The notes under the pieces are model-generated. The model had not been told where the DNA came from, made no database searches, and saw only the letters and a list, made by a program, of their open reading frames with translations. Positions 16,699 through 25,523 of a DNA stretch of 64,000 nucleotides are shown in pieces (position 1 is the stretch's first letter; each line of letters starts with the position of its first letter). Source of the stretch: Prescottella subtropica (GTDB taxonomy: Bacteria; Actinomycetota; Actinomycetes; Mycobacteriales; Mycobacteriaceae); the NCBI RefSeq assembly GCF_005434945.1, contig NZ_SKCH01000014.1, positions 1-64,000 of the forward strand, in the 5' to 3' direction. The position numbers and the translations under genes were made by a program.

Positions 16699-16724
16699 GG
16701 AACAAATCCGTGTTCCCGGGAGTT
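16699..16724 (+). promoter_or_regulatory. ECF-type sigma factor promoter of sigE
   Basis: GGAACA (16699-16704), a 17-nt spacer and GTT (16722-16724) match the SigH/SigE-class consensus GGAAC-N17/18-GTT exactly. It lies about 60 nt upstream of the sigE ATG. The spacer also completes an inverted repeat, GGGAACA-AATCCG-TGTTCCC, so the -35 element sits inside a palindrome. In M. tuberculosis sigE has a SigH-dependent promoter at this place. Confidence 0.75.
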
Positions 16725-16786
16725 GAAGCCCACAACCCGTACGTCACGTGATCCGCGGTCCCGAGTAGGAGGATCCACCCATCCAC

Positions 16787-17404
16787 ATGATCGACGCCGA
16801 ACGCACACTCCCGATCTCCGGCGACGCGCCCGCACCGACGGGCACGGCCGCGTTCGACGCCACGGGGGACCAGGCCGCGATGCCGTCCTGGGACGAACTC
16901 GTCCGCGAGCACGGTGACCGCGTGTACCGGCTCGCCTACCGGCTGTCCGGCAACGCCCAGGACGCCGAGGACCTGACACAGGACACGTTCATCCGCGTGT
17001 TCCGGTCACTGCAGAACTACCAGCCCGGCACGTTCGAGGGCTGGCTGCACCGCATCACCACCAACCTGTTCCTGGACATGGTGCGCCGCCGCAACCGGAT
17101 CCGGATGGAGGCGCTGCCCGAGGACTACGACCGGGTGCCGTCGGACTCGCCGAACCCCGAGCAGATCTACCACGACGCCCGGCTCGCCCCGGACCTGCAG
17201 TCCGCACTCGACTCGCTGGCCCCCGAGTTCCGTGCGGCCGTCGTCCTGTGCGACATCGAGGGCCTGTCGTACGAGGAGATCGGTGCCACACTGGGCGTCA
17301 AACTGGGTACCGTCCGCAGCCGTATCCACCGGGGACGGCAGGCGCTGCGCGAGCATCTCGCGGCCGGTGGCAAGGTGGAGTCCGGACAGATCGGCGTGGG
17401 GTAG
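16787..17404 (+). CDS. sigE: ECF RNA polymerase sigma factor SigE
   Basis: The 205-residue group IV sigma factor directs the response to surface and envelope stress. Region 2 contains [20 protein letters not shown] and [12 protein letters not shown] (about residues 45-75). Region 4 contains LPEDYD...[20 protein letters not shown] (about residues 165-190). AGGAGG lies 14 nt before the ATG, a long spacing, and no better in-frame start is present. The order sigE-rseA-htrA-tatB is the same as Rv1221-Rv1224. Two candidate promoters precede it; the anti-sigma gene follows 14 nt after the stop. Confidence 0.96.
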   Translation: MIDAERTLPISGDAPAPTGTAAFDATGDQAAMPSWDELVREHGDRVYRLAYRLSGNAQDAEDLTQDTFIRVFRSLQNYQPGTFEGWLHRITTNLFLDMVRRRNRIRMEALPEDYDRVPSDSPNPEQIYHDARLAPDLQSALDSLAPEFRAAVVLCDIEGLSYEEIGATLGVKLGTVRSRIHRGRQALREHLAAGGKVESGQIGVG

Positions 17405-17418
17405 GGATGGAGGCTTCG

Positions 17419-17778
17419 ATGACGCAGACGCGTGGACCTCGCAGGTTCGGGTCGACCGAGCATCTGGCGAGCGAAGCGATCGCCGCGTACGTCGACGGCG
17501 AACTGCGCATGAACGCCTACCTGAGGGCCTCCCAGCACCTGTCGGTGTGCCCGGACTGTGCGTCGGAGGTCGACGCGCAGCAGCAGGCCCGGATCGCGTT
17601 GCGCCGGGCCGCATCCGAGTTGTCGATGCCCAGCTCCCTGCTCGGTGTGCTGAGCCAGATTCCGCGCTGTCACCAACCCGACCCGGACCCCGTGCCGCCG
17701 CGGCCCGCGCCGGGCATCATCTCGTTCGATCCCGACGGTGATCTCGCGCGCCGGTGGCCGTTCCGCCGTCGGCGCTGA
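17419..17778 (+). CDS. rseA: Zinc-associated anti-sigma factor RseA
   Basis: This 119-residue protein holds the ZAS motif H-x3-C-x2-C as HLSVCPDC (about residue 41), preceded by a conserved helix SEAIAAYVDGEL. RseA binds SigE and releases it on oxidation, phosphorylation or proteolysis in mycobacteria. Two ATGs are in frame; GGAGG lies 5 nt before the second (17419), while it would overlap the first (17407). It has no transmembrane helix, so it is a soluble cytoplasmic anti-sigma. The C-terminus is proline-rich then basic, and the protein is shorter than the M. tuberculosis one. Confidence 0.93.
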   Translation: MTQTRGPRRFGSTEHLASEAIAAYVDGELRMNAYLRASQHLSVCPDCASEVDAQQQARIALRRAASELSMPSSLLGVLSQIPRCHQPDPDPVPPRPAPGIISFDPDGDLARRWPFRRRR

Positions 17779-17800
17779 GATTTCGGCGATACTGGCACGC

Positions 17801-19267
17801 GTGAACGACGCACCCGAGCGCAGCCGACTCGCGCCCCGACCGATCTACCGGCCGGACGTCGACGACGCCGCCGCACAGGCATTCGGCCGCCCCGACGACG
17901 TGGCCGGACCGTTCGGCCCTCGCACGCCGCCCCTGCCCTCGTCGCCGTCGCCGTCGTCACAGGAACACGGGGTCGTGCACGTCGGCCCGCCCGACGCGGT
18001 CCTCGCGGAGGCGTTCGGCCGCCCGCACGGTGCCCCCGACTCGCTGCAGCGCGGACCGGAACCCGCCGCCGCCGAGTCCGTCGCCGCGCCCGCCGACCCG
18101 TGGCGCGACCCGGCGGCCCCGGTACACCTGGGTGCGCCGGGGCAGGACACTCCGGCCCCGCCGCCGCTGCCCGACGCGCCGAAACTGACCGTCCGCGACG
18201 TGCTGCTCGGGGAGCGGGTCGAACGCAAGGCCCTCGCGATCCTGGCGGCACTGTCCCTCGGTATCGGGCTCGTCGGCGGACTCGTCGCCGTCGCGGCCAC
18301 CGCCGACCGCGGCGCCCTCACCGGCAACCGGGTCACCCTGTCCCGGTCCGGGTCCGGCGACACCCCCGCCGGCCGGGTCGCGGAGGTCGCCGACGCCGTG
18401 CTGCCGTCGGTGGTGTCGATCCAGGTGTCGCGCGGCGATCAGTCCGGCACCGGATCCGGGGTCGTCGTCGACGGCGGCGGCTACATCGTCACCAACAACC
18501 ACGTCGTCTCCATGGCGGCGGACTCGGCGGACGCGTCCATCCGGGTCACGTTCTCCGACGGCACGAAGGTGCCCGCGCAGATCGTCGGCCGCGACACCAA
18601 GACCGATCTCGCGGTCCTGAGAACCGACGCCACGAACCTCACCGTCGCCCGACTCGGTGAATCGTCGAACGTGCAGGTGGGGCAGGACGTCGTGGCCGTC
18701 GGCTCGCCGCTGGGCCTGAGCAGGACCGTCACCCGGGGCATCGTCAGCGCCCTGGACCGACCGGTGCGGCTGACCGGGGAGGGCACCGACACCGACGCGG
18801 TGATCGACGCCGTCCAGACCGATGCCGCCATCAACCCCGGAAACTCCGGTGGCCCGCTGATCGACATGGAGGGCCGGGTCGTCGGCATCAACTCGGCGAT
18901 CCGCTCGCAGAGCGGCGGCTCGGTGGGCCTCGGCTTTGCCATCCCCATCGACGACGTCACCGCCGTCGTGCAGGAACTGATCCGCACCGGCGTCATGCAC
19001 CACCCGGAGATCGGGGTCAACGCCCGCACCGTCGTCAACGACGCCACCAGCGGCGCCGAGGTCGCCAACGTGCAGTCCGGCAGCCCCGCCGAGCGGGCCG
19101 GGATCGTCGAGGGCGACGTGATCGTCGAGGTCGGTGACCGGACCGTGGGCAGCGCCGACGAGCTCGTCGTCGCGGTCCACGAGCAGACCGTCGGTCAGCC
19201 GGTCGGGGTGCAACTGGTGCGCTCCGGACGGATCGTGGACGTGCAGGTCACCCCGACATCGGACTGA
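17801..19267 (+). CDS. htrA: HtrA-family membrane-anchored serine protease
   Basis: The 488-residue protein has a long cytoplasmic N-terminal region, one transmembrane helix (ALAILAALSLGIGLVGGLVA, about residues 146-166), a trypsin-like domain and a C-terminal PDZ domain. The triad is visible as NNHVV, TDLAVL and GNSGGPL. It should degrade or refold damaged envelope proteins outside the membrane. The N-terminal part contains two copies of an A-x-AFGRP motif (about residues 27 and 70). GATACT 7 nt before the GTG decides the start and suggests its own leaderless promoter in addition to sigE read-through. Confidence 0.94.
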   Translation: MNDAPERSRLAPRPIYRPDVDDAAAQAFGRPDDVAGPFGPRTPPLPSSPSPSSQEHGVVHVGPPDAVLAEAFGRPHGAPDSLQRGPEPAAAESVAAPADPWRDPAAPVHLGAPGQDTPAPPPLPDAPKLTVRDVLLGERVERKALAILAALSLGIGLVGGLVAVAATADRGALTGNRVTLSRSGSGDTPAGRVAEVADAVLPSVVSIQVSRGDQSGTGSGVVVDGGGYIVTNNHVVSMAADSADASIRVTFSDGTKVPAQIVGRDTKTDLAVLRTDATNLTVARLGESSNVQVGQDVVAVGSPLGLSRTVTRGIVSALDRPVRLTGEGTDTDAVIDAVQTDAAINPGNSGGPLIDMEGRVVGINSAIRSQSGGSVGLGFAIPIDDVTAVVQELIRTGVMHHPEIGVNARTVVNDATSGAEVANVQSGSPAERAGIVEGDVIVEVGDRTVGSADELVVAVHEQTVGQPVGVQLVRSGRIVDVQVTPTSD

Positions 19268-19350
19268 CCGCCGATGGCCGGTACGTGATATTCGGGTGAA
19301 TTTCGACGATCACACGAGATATTCGGGCCGTGACCACGTACTCTGAAGCG

Positions 19351-19731
19351 GTGTTTGGCAACATCGGTTGGGGCGAATTCATGGTGCTCCTCGTGGCAGC
19401 GCTCGTGATCCTCGGACCGGAACGGCTCCCCGGGGCCGTCGGTTGGGTCACCAAGACCATGCGTCAGGTCCGCGACTACGCGAGCGGCGCGAGTCAGCAG
19501 CTCAAGGACGAACTCGGCCCCGAGTTCGACGACCTGCGCAAGCCGCTGGCGGATCTCAACGAACTGCGCGGCATGAGTCCGCGCGCCGTCATCACCAAGC
19601 ATCTCCTCGACGGCGACGACTCGATCCTCACCGGCAACTTCGACGGCACACCCCCGAAGAACGGGTCGACCCCGGCCGAGAAGCCGCTGACGGCGGGCGA
19701 ACGCCCGCCGGTCGACCCGGACGCCACGTAG
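19351..19731 (+). CDS. tatB: Sec-independent translocase component TatB
   Basis: The 126-residue protein has one N-terminal transmembrane helix with a conserved glutamate before it and LGPERLP at its end, then an amphipathic helix and a polar, proline-rich tail, the TatB layout. It works with TatC to bind twin-arginine substrates. A GTG at 19330 is in frame, but TACTCT lies 6 nt before GTG 19351, and this start gives the usual [14 protein letters not shown]. It follows htrA as in Rv1223-Rv1224. Confidence 0.93.
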   Translation: MFGNIGWGEFMVLLVAALVILGPERLPGAVGWVTKTMRQVRDYASGASQQLKDELGPEFDDLRKPLADLNELRGMSPRAVITKHLLDGDDSILTGNFDGTPPKNGSTPAEKPLTAGERPPVDPDAT

Positions 19732-19767
19732 GACGCGACGCCCGGCCGGCCGGTGGTCGGCGGTCGC

Positions 19768-20904
19768 TCAGAGATGCCGGACGGTGTCGATGCCCAGCGA
19801 CATCCCGGCCAGGCCACGCGACCGGACGGACAACTTGTCGGCGATCGCCCGCAGTGCGGAACCTGCCGGTGAGTCGGGGGCACTCAGCACGATCGGTGTA
19901 CCGGCGTCGCCGCCCTCCCGGACCGCCTGCTCGAGCGGGATCTGACCCAATAGCGGAACGTTCGCGCCGACCGCGCGGGTGAGTCGGTCGGCGACCGCCT
20001 GACCGCCACCGGAACCGAACACCTCCATGCGGGTGCCGTCCGGCAGTTCCATCCACGACATGTTCTCCACGACACCGGCGATGCGCTGACGGGTCTGCAA
20101 CGCGATCGCGCCGGCCCGCTCGGCGACCTCGGCCGCCGCCTGCTGCGGTGTCGTCACGACCAGGATCTCGGCGCCCGGAACGAGCTGGGCCACCGAGATC
20201 GCGACGTCACCGGTGCCGGGCGGCAGGTCCAGCAGCAGCACGTCCAGGTCGCCCCAGAACACGTCGGCGAGGAACTGCTGCAGCGCGCGGTGCAGCATCG
20301 GCCCGCGCCACACGACGGGGGTGTTGCCCTGCGTGAACTGGGCGATGGAGATGAGCTTCACGTCGTGCGAGACCGGCGGCATGATCATCCGCTCGACCTG
20401 GGTGGGCTTGGCGTCGGTGCCGAGCATGCGCGGCACCGAGTGGCCGTAGATGTCGGCGTCGAGGACACCCACCGACAGGCCCTTCGCGGCCATCGCGGCC
20501 GCGAGGTTGACGGTGACGCTGGACTTGCCGACACCACCCTTGCCGGACGCCACCGCGTACACGCGGGTGAGGGAGCCGGGCTGGGCGAACGGGATCACCG
20601 GTTCGGTGGAGTCGCCGCGCAGCGACCGGCGCAGCTCGGTGCGCTGCTCGTCGCTCATCACGTCGAGTTCGACCCGGACGGTGCCGGCGCCCTCGACGTC
20701 GGCGACGGCCTTGGTGACCCGCTCGGTGATCTCGGTGCGCAGCGGACAGCCCGCCGTCGTCAGATAGATGCCGATGTCGACGCTGCCGTCGTCACCGATC
20801 TCGATGCTCTTGACCATCCCGAGTTCCGTGATGGGTTTACGAATTTCGGGGTCCTGCACCTTCGAGAGTGCGGTGCGGACGGCGGTCTCGGTCAGGGCTG
20901 ACAT
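19768..20904 (-). CDS. mrp: Mrp/NBP35-family iron-sulfur cluster carrier ATPase
   Basis: The 378-residue protein has an N-terminal MIP18/DUF59 domain (about residues 1-90, KVQDPEIRKPITELGMV) fused to a P-loop ATPase with the deviant Walker A ASGKGGVGKSSVTVNLA and switch DLPPGTGD. Mrp proteins deliver Fe-S clusters. The CxxC pair found in many Mrp proteins near the C-terminus is not evident here; the region reads VENMSWMELPDGTRMEVFG. TACCAT lies 7 nt before the ATG at 20904, favouring MSALTE over the upstream MVG start. Confidence 0.92.
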   Translation of the reverse strand: MSALTETAVRTALSKVQDPEIRKPITELGMVKSIEIGDDGSVDIGIYLTTAGCPLRTEITERVTKAVADVEGAGTVRVELDVMSDEQRTELRRSLRGDSTEPVIPFAQPGSLTRVYAVASGKGGVGKSSVTVNLAAAMAAKGLSVGVLDADIYGHSVPRMLGTDAKPTQVERMIMPPVSHDVKLISIAQFTQGNTPVVWRGPMLHRALQQFLADVFWGDLDVLLLDLPPGTGDVAISVAQLVPGAEILVVTTPQQAAAEVAERAGAIALQTRQRIAGVVENMSWMELPDGTRMEVFGSGGGQAVADRLTRAVGANVPLLGQIPLEQAVREGGDAGTPIVLSAPDSPAGSALRAIADKLSVRSRGLAGMSLGIDTVRHL

Positions 20905-20942
20905 GCCCACCATGGTATGCACAGGCTCACACGGGCCTGCCG

Positions 20943-22052
20943 TCACGGGGCCGTCGGCGGCGGGCAGAACAGCAGGCACGGCAGTTCCGGCAGGCCAGGG
21001 ATCTCCGGCAGCCGGAGGGGGGCCGGCATCGACGCCGGAACCGGGGCGCCGTCGGTGGTGGGCGGGACCGCGCCGTCGGTGGGGGCCGGCGTCGAGGGGG
21101 CGGCCGGATCGGACGGCAGCGGCGCCGCGACATCCATCTCGGAGTCGGCGGACCGTTGCGGCGGCACCGGGGTGACGGGCACCGCGGGGGCCGCGGTGCC
21201 GCCGGACCGGTAGGCCACCGACCACGCCAGGACGTTGCCCAGGTAGGTGGTGGAGTTGTTGTAGCGCAGCACCGCCCGCGACTCCTGCGCCGGATCGCGC
21301 AGATCCAGGCCGCCGGCGCACAGGTAGCGGGCCGAAGCGAGGGCCGCGTCGAACACGTTGTTCGGATTCGCGACCCCGTCACCGTTGCCGTCGGACGCGT
21401 ACCGCGCCCACGTACTCGGGATGAACTGCATCGGGCCGACCGCACGGTCGTGGGTGGCGTCGCCGTCGAGCAGACCGCCGTCGGTGTCGGTGATGATCTC
21501 GTTGCCGGCCAGGTGGCCGTTGAGGGTGGGGCCCAGGATCGGGGTGATCGTGGTGCCGGACGCGTCCGTCTGCCCGCCCCCGGCATGGTTCGACTCGATC
21601 TTCCCGATCCCGGCCAGCAGGTGCCACGGCAGCCCGCAGTTCGGCTGCGTGCTCGCCATCGTCAGCTCGGCGGCCCGGTAGGCGTTCAGGACGATCTCCG
21701 GGATGCCGAGCGGGCCGACGACGACCGGCACCGGGACGCTGCGCGGTGCGGTGGACAGCGGGAACCCGGGGGCCGCGGAGGTTGCCGAGGGGGCTGCTGC
21801 CGCGGCGGCCGGGATTTGGTCCGCGGTGCGCAACTGCCGTTCGGGGCGCGGTGCGGACGGCACGATCCCCACGGTCGGGATCAGCGCGGCCTGCGCCTGC
21901 GGTGGGGCAGTGGTGGGGCCGGTGCTCGCGGCGGGCGCCGCGACCTGCGTCACCGGGTCCGGGGTGTCGAACACGCCGCCGGCCGATGACGCTGCGGTCA
22001 CGACTCCGGCGAGAACGAGGGCGGACACACCGACGATTCCACGGACACGCAC
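20943..22052 (-). CDS. Secreted lytic transglycosylase (SLT-like, RipA/Rv1230c-type)
   Basis: The 369-residue protein has an N-terminal signal sequence (VRVRGIVGVSALVLAGVVTA), a low-complexity Pro/Ala linker, and a lysozyme-like domain (about residues 115-275) with the catalytic glutamate in LLAGIGKIESNH and AVGPMQFIPSTWARYA. It should cleave peptidoglycan glycan strands in the wall. The C-terminus is proline-rich. AAGGAGGGG lies 7 nt before GTG 22052, which sets the start. It matches Rv1230c in position next to mrp. Confidence 0.88.
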   Translation of the reverse strand: MRVRGIVGVSALVLAGVVTAASSAGGVFDTPDPVTQVAAPAASTGPTTAPPQAQAALIPTVGIVPSAPRPERQLRTADQIPAAAAAAPSATSAAPGFPLSTAPRSVPVPVVVGPLGIPEIVLNAYRAAELTMASTQPNCGLPWHLLAGIGKIESNHAGGGQTDASGTTITPILGPTLNGHLAGNEIITDTDGGLLDGDATHDRAVGPMQFIPSTWARYASDGNGDGVANPNNVFDAALASARYLCAGGLDLRDPAQESRAVLRYNNSTTYLGNVLAWSVAYRSGGTAAPAVPVTPVPPQRSADSEMDVAAPLPSDPAAPSTPAPTDGAVPPTTDGAPVPASMPAPLRLPEIPGLPELPCLLFCPPPTAP

Positions 22053-22145
22053 GCTAGGACCCCTCCTTGCAGGACACCTGCATCCACACTCACACAGCAC
22101 ATTCCGGATGCTCCGACGGGAACATCTCGAACGCTGTGACACACG

Positions 22146-22658
22146 TTACATATCGGTGACGCGTCGTGCTGTGGAACGGGTGGTGTCGTCCCGCTCGACG
22201 AGCAACTGCCGGATGTCGTCGAGTTCGCGGCGCAGATAGTCGCGGGTCGCGACCTCACCGACCGCCAGACGCAGCGCGGCGAGCTCGCGGGCCAGGAACT
22301 CGGTGTCCGCCTTCGTCTGCTCGGCGCGGGCCCGATCCTCCTCGAGCGACACCCGGTCCCGGTTCTCCTGCCGGTTCTGCGCCAGCAGGATCAGCGGTGC
22401 CGCGTACGCGGCCTGCGTCGAGAACGCGAGGTTGAGGAGGATGAACGGGTACGGATCCCACTGCAGTCGCACCGCGGAGATGTTCAGGACGATCCACACG
22501 ATCACGATCACCGTCTGGATCACGAGATAGCGTCCGGTCCCGAGGAACCGGGCGATGGATTCGCTGACCCGGCCGACGGCCTCGACGTCGATGTGGAGTC
22601 GCAGGCCGCGCGTGCCGCGGGGAGTGTCGAGCCGCTGGCGACCGCCGAGTTCACTCAT
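22146..22658 (-). CDS. DUF1003 membrane protein (Rv1231c-like)
   Basis: The 170-residue protein has two transmembrane helices (about residues 44-90, LVIQTVIVIVWIVLN and YPFILLNLAFSTQAAYAAP), followed by a long charged helix likely to form a coiled coil (QENRDRVSLEEDRARAEQ). This is the DUF1003 pattern. The function is unknown. Its ATG overlaps the stop region of the MgtE_N/CBS gene by 8 nt, so the two are translationally coupled, as for Rv1231c-Rv1232c. Confidence 0.85.
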   Translation of the reverse strand: MSELGGRQRLDTPRGTRGLRLHIDVEAVGRVSESIARFLGTGRYLVIQTVIVIVWIVLNISAVRLQWDPYPFILLNLAFSTQAAYAAPLILLAQNRQENRDRVSLEEDRARAEQTKADTEFLARELAALRLAVGEVATRDYLRRELDDIRQLLVERDDTTRSTARRVTDM

Positions 22659-23925
22659 CGTCGTCTTCCTCTTCACGCCAGTCGGTGGGCAGGAGATGGT
22701 CGAGGACGTCGTCGACGGTGACGGCGCCGAGTAGGTGATGTTCGTCGTCGACGACGGGTGCACACACCAGGTTGTAGGTGGCGAAGAACCGGGTCACCGT
22801 GGTGAGCGAATCCTCGGGGTCGAGTCGCGGCAGGTCGTCGTCGAGGACACCGCCGACCAGCGACGCGGGCGGTTCGCGCAGCAACCGCTGCAGGTGCACG
22901 CAGCCGAGGTAGCGGCCGGTCGGGGTCGCCGTCGGCGGCCGGACCACGAACACCATGCTCGCGAGCGCCGGGGTCAGGTCGGCGTTGCGGGCCCGGGCCA
23001 GCGCCTCGGCGACCGTCGTCGACGGGGTGAGCACGACCGGCTCCGGGGTCATCAGGCCGCCCGCGGTGTCGGGGGAGTGCTCGAGCAGGCGTCGCACCGG
23101 CTCGGAATCCTCCGGATCCATCAGCTGCAGCAGCGATTCCGCGTCGGTCGCGGGGAGCCCGCCGAGGACGTCGGCGGCATCGTCCGGGTCCATCGCCTCG
23201 AGGACGTCGGCGGCCCGCTCCACCTCGAGGTGCAGCAGCAGGTCGGTCTGGTCGTCGGCGGGCAACTCCTGCACGACGTCGGCGAGGCGTTCGTCGTCGA
23301 GCGCGAGCGCCACCTCGTGGCGGCGTTTCTCCGGGAGTTCCCGCATCGCGTGCGCGACGTCCGCCGGCCGCATGCCCTCGAACTGCATCAGCAACTGCGA
23401 GACGCCCTGTCCGGGCATCGCGAGCGCGGTCGGGGTGAGGCCGTGGACGTGCGGCCAGTCGACGACGTGGATCGCGGACCGCCGGCCCAGCCGGCCGCGG
23501 TGCGCGCGGACCGCGACCCGCGAGACCACCCAGTCGCGGGTGCGGGTCAGCTCGATGCCGAGGTCGACGACGACGACGTCGGCCCCGATCGTTCCGGTGA
23601 CCTCGGGGTCGTCGATCCGGACGTGCGAATCGAGAACCTGGGCGAGGGCCAGGATCTCGGTGGGACGCTGGTCGAACCGGCGCAGGCTCACGTTGCCGGT
23701 CTTGAGGGTCACCGATCCCGGCTCGATCGCGGTGACCCGCAGCATCGGCACGAAAATTCGTTTGCGGGTGAACATTTCGAGGACCAGGCCGAGAACGCGC
23801 GGGGGTTGTCGGCCGATCCGGATGGTGAGCACCACATCCCGTACCCGGCCGATCGATTCGCCGTCCGGTCCGAGGACCACCAGGCCGGCGAGCCTGGCTG
23901 CGAAGACCTTGTTCACAGCTGCCAT
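22651..23925 (-). CDS. PRC-barrel, MgtE_N and CBS-domain protein without a channel (Rv1232c-like)
   Basis: The 424-residue protein starts with a PRC-barrel-like segment (GPDGESIGRVRDVVLTIR), repeats a similar beta-rich unit, then carries an MgtE N-domain with superhelical repeats (about residues 185-290; LVEADVVQELP-like turns such as RLADVVQELPADDQTDLLL) and two CBS domains. In MgtE these soluble parts sense Mg2+ and gate the pore, but no transmembrane channel follows here. TAGCCT lies 7 nt before the ATG. The coupled DUF1003 membrane protein may be its partner. Confidence 0.85.
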   Translation of the reverse strand: MAAVNKVFAARLAGLVVLGPDGESIGRVRDVVLTIRIGRQPPRVLGLVLEMFTRKRIFVPMLRVTAIEPGSVTLKTGNVSLRRFDQRPTEILALAQVLDSHVRIDDPEVTGTIGADVVVVDLGIELTRTRDWVVSRVAVRAHRGRLGRRSAIHVVDWPHVHGLTPTALAMPGQGVSQLLMQFEGMRPADVAHAMRELPEKRRHEVALALDDERLADVVQELPADDQTDLLLHLEVERAADVLEAMDPDDAADVLGGLPATDAESLLQLMDPEDSEPVRRLLEHSPDTAGGLMTPEPVVLTPSTTVAEALARARNADLTPALASMVFVVRPPTATPTGRYLGCVHLQRLLREPPASLVGGVLDDDLPRLDPEDSLTTVTRFFATYNLVCAPVVDDEHHLLGAVTVDDVLDHLLPTDWREEEDDDE

Positions 23926-23981
23926 GATGAGAAGGCTAATTCCTCGCCTCGTGCCGCACTGAATTCGGAGGGCAGCCGATC

Positions 23982-24944
23982 ATGACCACTCGCTTCCGGC
24001 CTCGTCGATCGGTCCTGGCGGTGCCCGGCTCGAGTCGCAAGATGATCGACAAGGCGAAAGGGCTTCCCGCCGACGCACTCTTCCTCGATCTCGAGGATGC
24101 GGTCGCGCCGATCGCGAAGGCCGAGGCGCGCGGGCGGATCGTGGACGCGTTGAACGAGGACGGCTGGGGTGAGCAGCTCAAGGTCGTGCGCGTCAACGAC
24201 TGGACCACCGAATGGACGCACGCCGACGTCGCCACGGTCGTCGCGGGGTCCGGTGCGAACCTGGACGCGATCCTGCTGCCCAAGGTGCCCGATGCGAGTC
24301 ACGTCCAGGCGCTGGACCTGCTGCTCACGCAGATCGAGAAGGCCAACGGCCTCGAGGTGGGCCGGATCGGGATCGAACCGCAGATCGAGAACGCGGTGGG
24401 ACTGCGGAACATCGACGCGATCGCGTCGGCGAGCCCGCGGGTGCAGACGCTGGTGTTCGGTCCGGCCGACTTCATGGCCAGCATCGCCATGCGCACCCTC
24501 GTCGTGGGCGAGCAACCCGAGGGCTACGACCGTGGCGACGCCTACCACCACATCCTCATGACGATCCTGTTGGCGGCCCGCACCCACGACCTGCAGGCGA
24601 TCGACGGCCCGTACCTGCAGATCCGGGACGTCGAGGCGTTCCGGCGGTCGGCGCAGCGCACCGCGGCCCTCGGTTTCGACGGCAAGTGGGTGCTCCATCC
24701 CACCCAGATCGACGCCGCCAACGAGGTGTTCAGCCCGCGCCAGGAGGATTTCGACCAGGCCGAGCTGATCCTCGACGCGTACGCGTTCCACACGTCCGCG
24801 GCCGGTGGCGCGCGCGGCGCGGTGATGCTCGGTGACGAGATGATCGACGAGGCGAGTCGCAAGATGGCGCTCGTGATCTCGGCGAAGGGTCGCGCCGCCG
24901 GCATGACCCGGACATCGAGTTTCACCCCGCCCGACAACGGGTAG
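23982..24944 (+). CDS. HpcH/HpaI aldolase, CitE-like CoA-ester lyase
   Basis: The 320-residue TIM-barrel protein belongs to the CitE/malyl-CoA lyase group. RRSVLAVPGSSRKM carries the CoA-site arginine, LFLDLEDAVAP the acidic residues, IGIEPQIEN the metal-ligand glutamate and VFGPADFMAS the metal-ligand aspartate. WVLHPTQID ends the barrel. Such enzymes cleave or form malyl-CoA, beta-methylmalyl-CoA or citramalyl-CoA; the exact substrate is open. GGAGGG lies 9 nt before the ATG. It is divergent from the MgtE_N/CBS gene. Confidence 0.85.
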   Translation: MTTRFRPRRSVLAVPGSSRKMIDKAKGLPADALFLDLEDAVAPIAKAEARGRIVDALNEDGWGEQLKVVRVNDWTTEWTHADVATVVAGSGANLDAILLPKVPDASHVQALDLLLTQIEKANGLEVGRIGIEPQIENAVGLRNIDAIASASPRVQTLVFGPADFMASIAMRTLVVGEQPEGYDRGDAYHHILMTILLAARTHDLQAIDGPYLQIRDVEAFRRSAQRTAALGFDGKWVLHPTQIDAANEVFSPRQEDFDQAELILDAYAFHTSAAGGARGAVMLGDEMIDEASRKMALVISAKGRAAGMTRTSSFTPPDNG

Positions 24945-25037
24945 GCGCCGCCGTGGCGCGGCGGGCACAATTGAAACGAGTACCGGGTATCGGTAAAACC
25001 GGACATAGTGTGCGCCGCCGAGCAGGAGACGAAGACG

Positions 25038-25523
25038 ATGACCAATCCACTCTCACAGCCCAACCGCGGCCGGGGGCTGCCGACGCCGCCCACGGGCTGG
25101 CCGATCGGCTCGTACCCGACGTATGCCGAGGCGCAGCGGGCCGTGGACTACCTGTCCGACCAGCAGTTCCCGGTGGAGGACGTCACCATCGTCGGCGTCG
25201 ACCTCATGCAGGTCGAGCGGGTCCTGGGCCGGTTGACATGGCCCAAGGTCATCGGCGGCGGCATCGTCTCGGGTGCGTGGCTCGGCGTGTTCTTCGGCCT
25301 GCTGCTGGGCGTCTTCACCGGCAACGTGCTCGGCCCGTTGGCCGTCGGCATCGTCGGCGGCATCGTGTTCGGGCTGATCTCCACGACCATCCCGTACGCG
25401 ACGACCCGCGGCACCCGCGACTTCTCGTCGACGATGCAGCTCGTCGCCGGACGCTACGACGTGCTGTGCGATCCCAAGACGGCCGAGTCCGCGCGGGACA
25501 TGCTCGCCCGGCTCGCGCTCTGA
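25038..25523 (+). CDS. Small membrane protein with general-stress-protein-17M-like domain (Rv1234-like)
   Basis: The 161-residue protein has an N-terminal soluble part (PIGSYPTYAEAQRAVDYLSD) typical of proteins related to general stress protein 17M, then two glycine-rich transmembrane segments (about residues 75-120), then a return to the soluble ferredoxin-like part. It corresponds to Rv1234. AGGAG lies 9 nt before ATG 25038. A possible promoter with TTGAAA and TAAAAC 17 nt apart lies at about 24972-25000. Its 3' end overlaps the convergent MFS gene by 70 nt. Confidence 0.78.
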   Translation: MTNPLSQPNRGRGLPTPPTGWPIGSYPTYAEAQRAVDYLSDQQFPVEDVTIVGVDLMQVERVLGRLTWPKVIGGGIVSGAWLGVFFGLLLGVFTGNVLGPLAVGIVGGIVFGLISTTIPYATTRGTRDFSSTMQLVAGRYDVLCDPKTAESARDMLARLAL

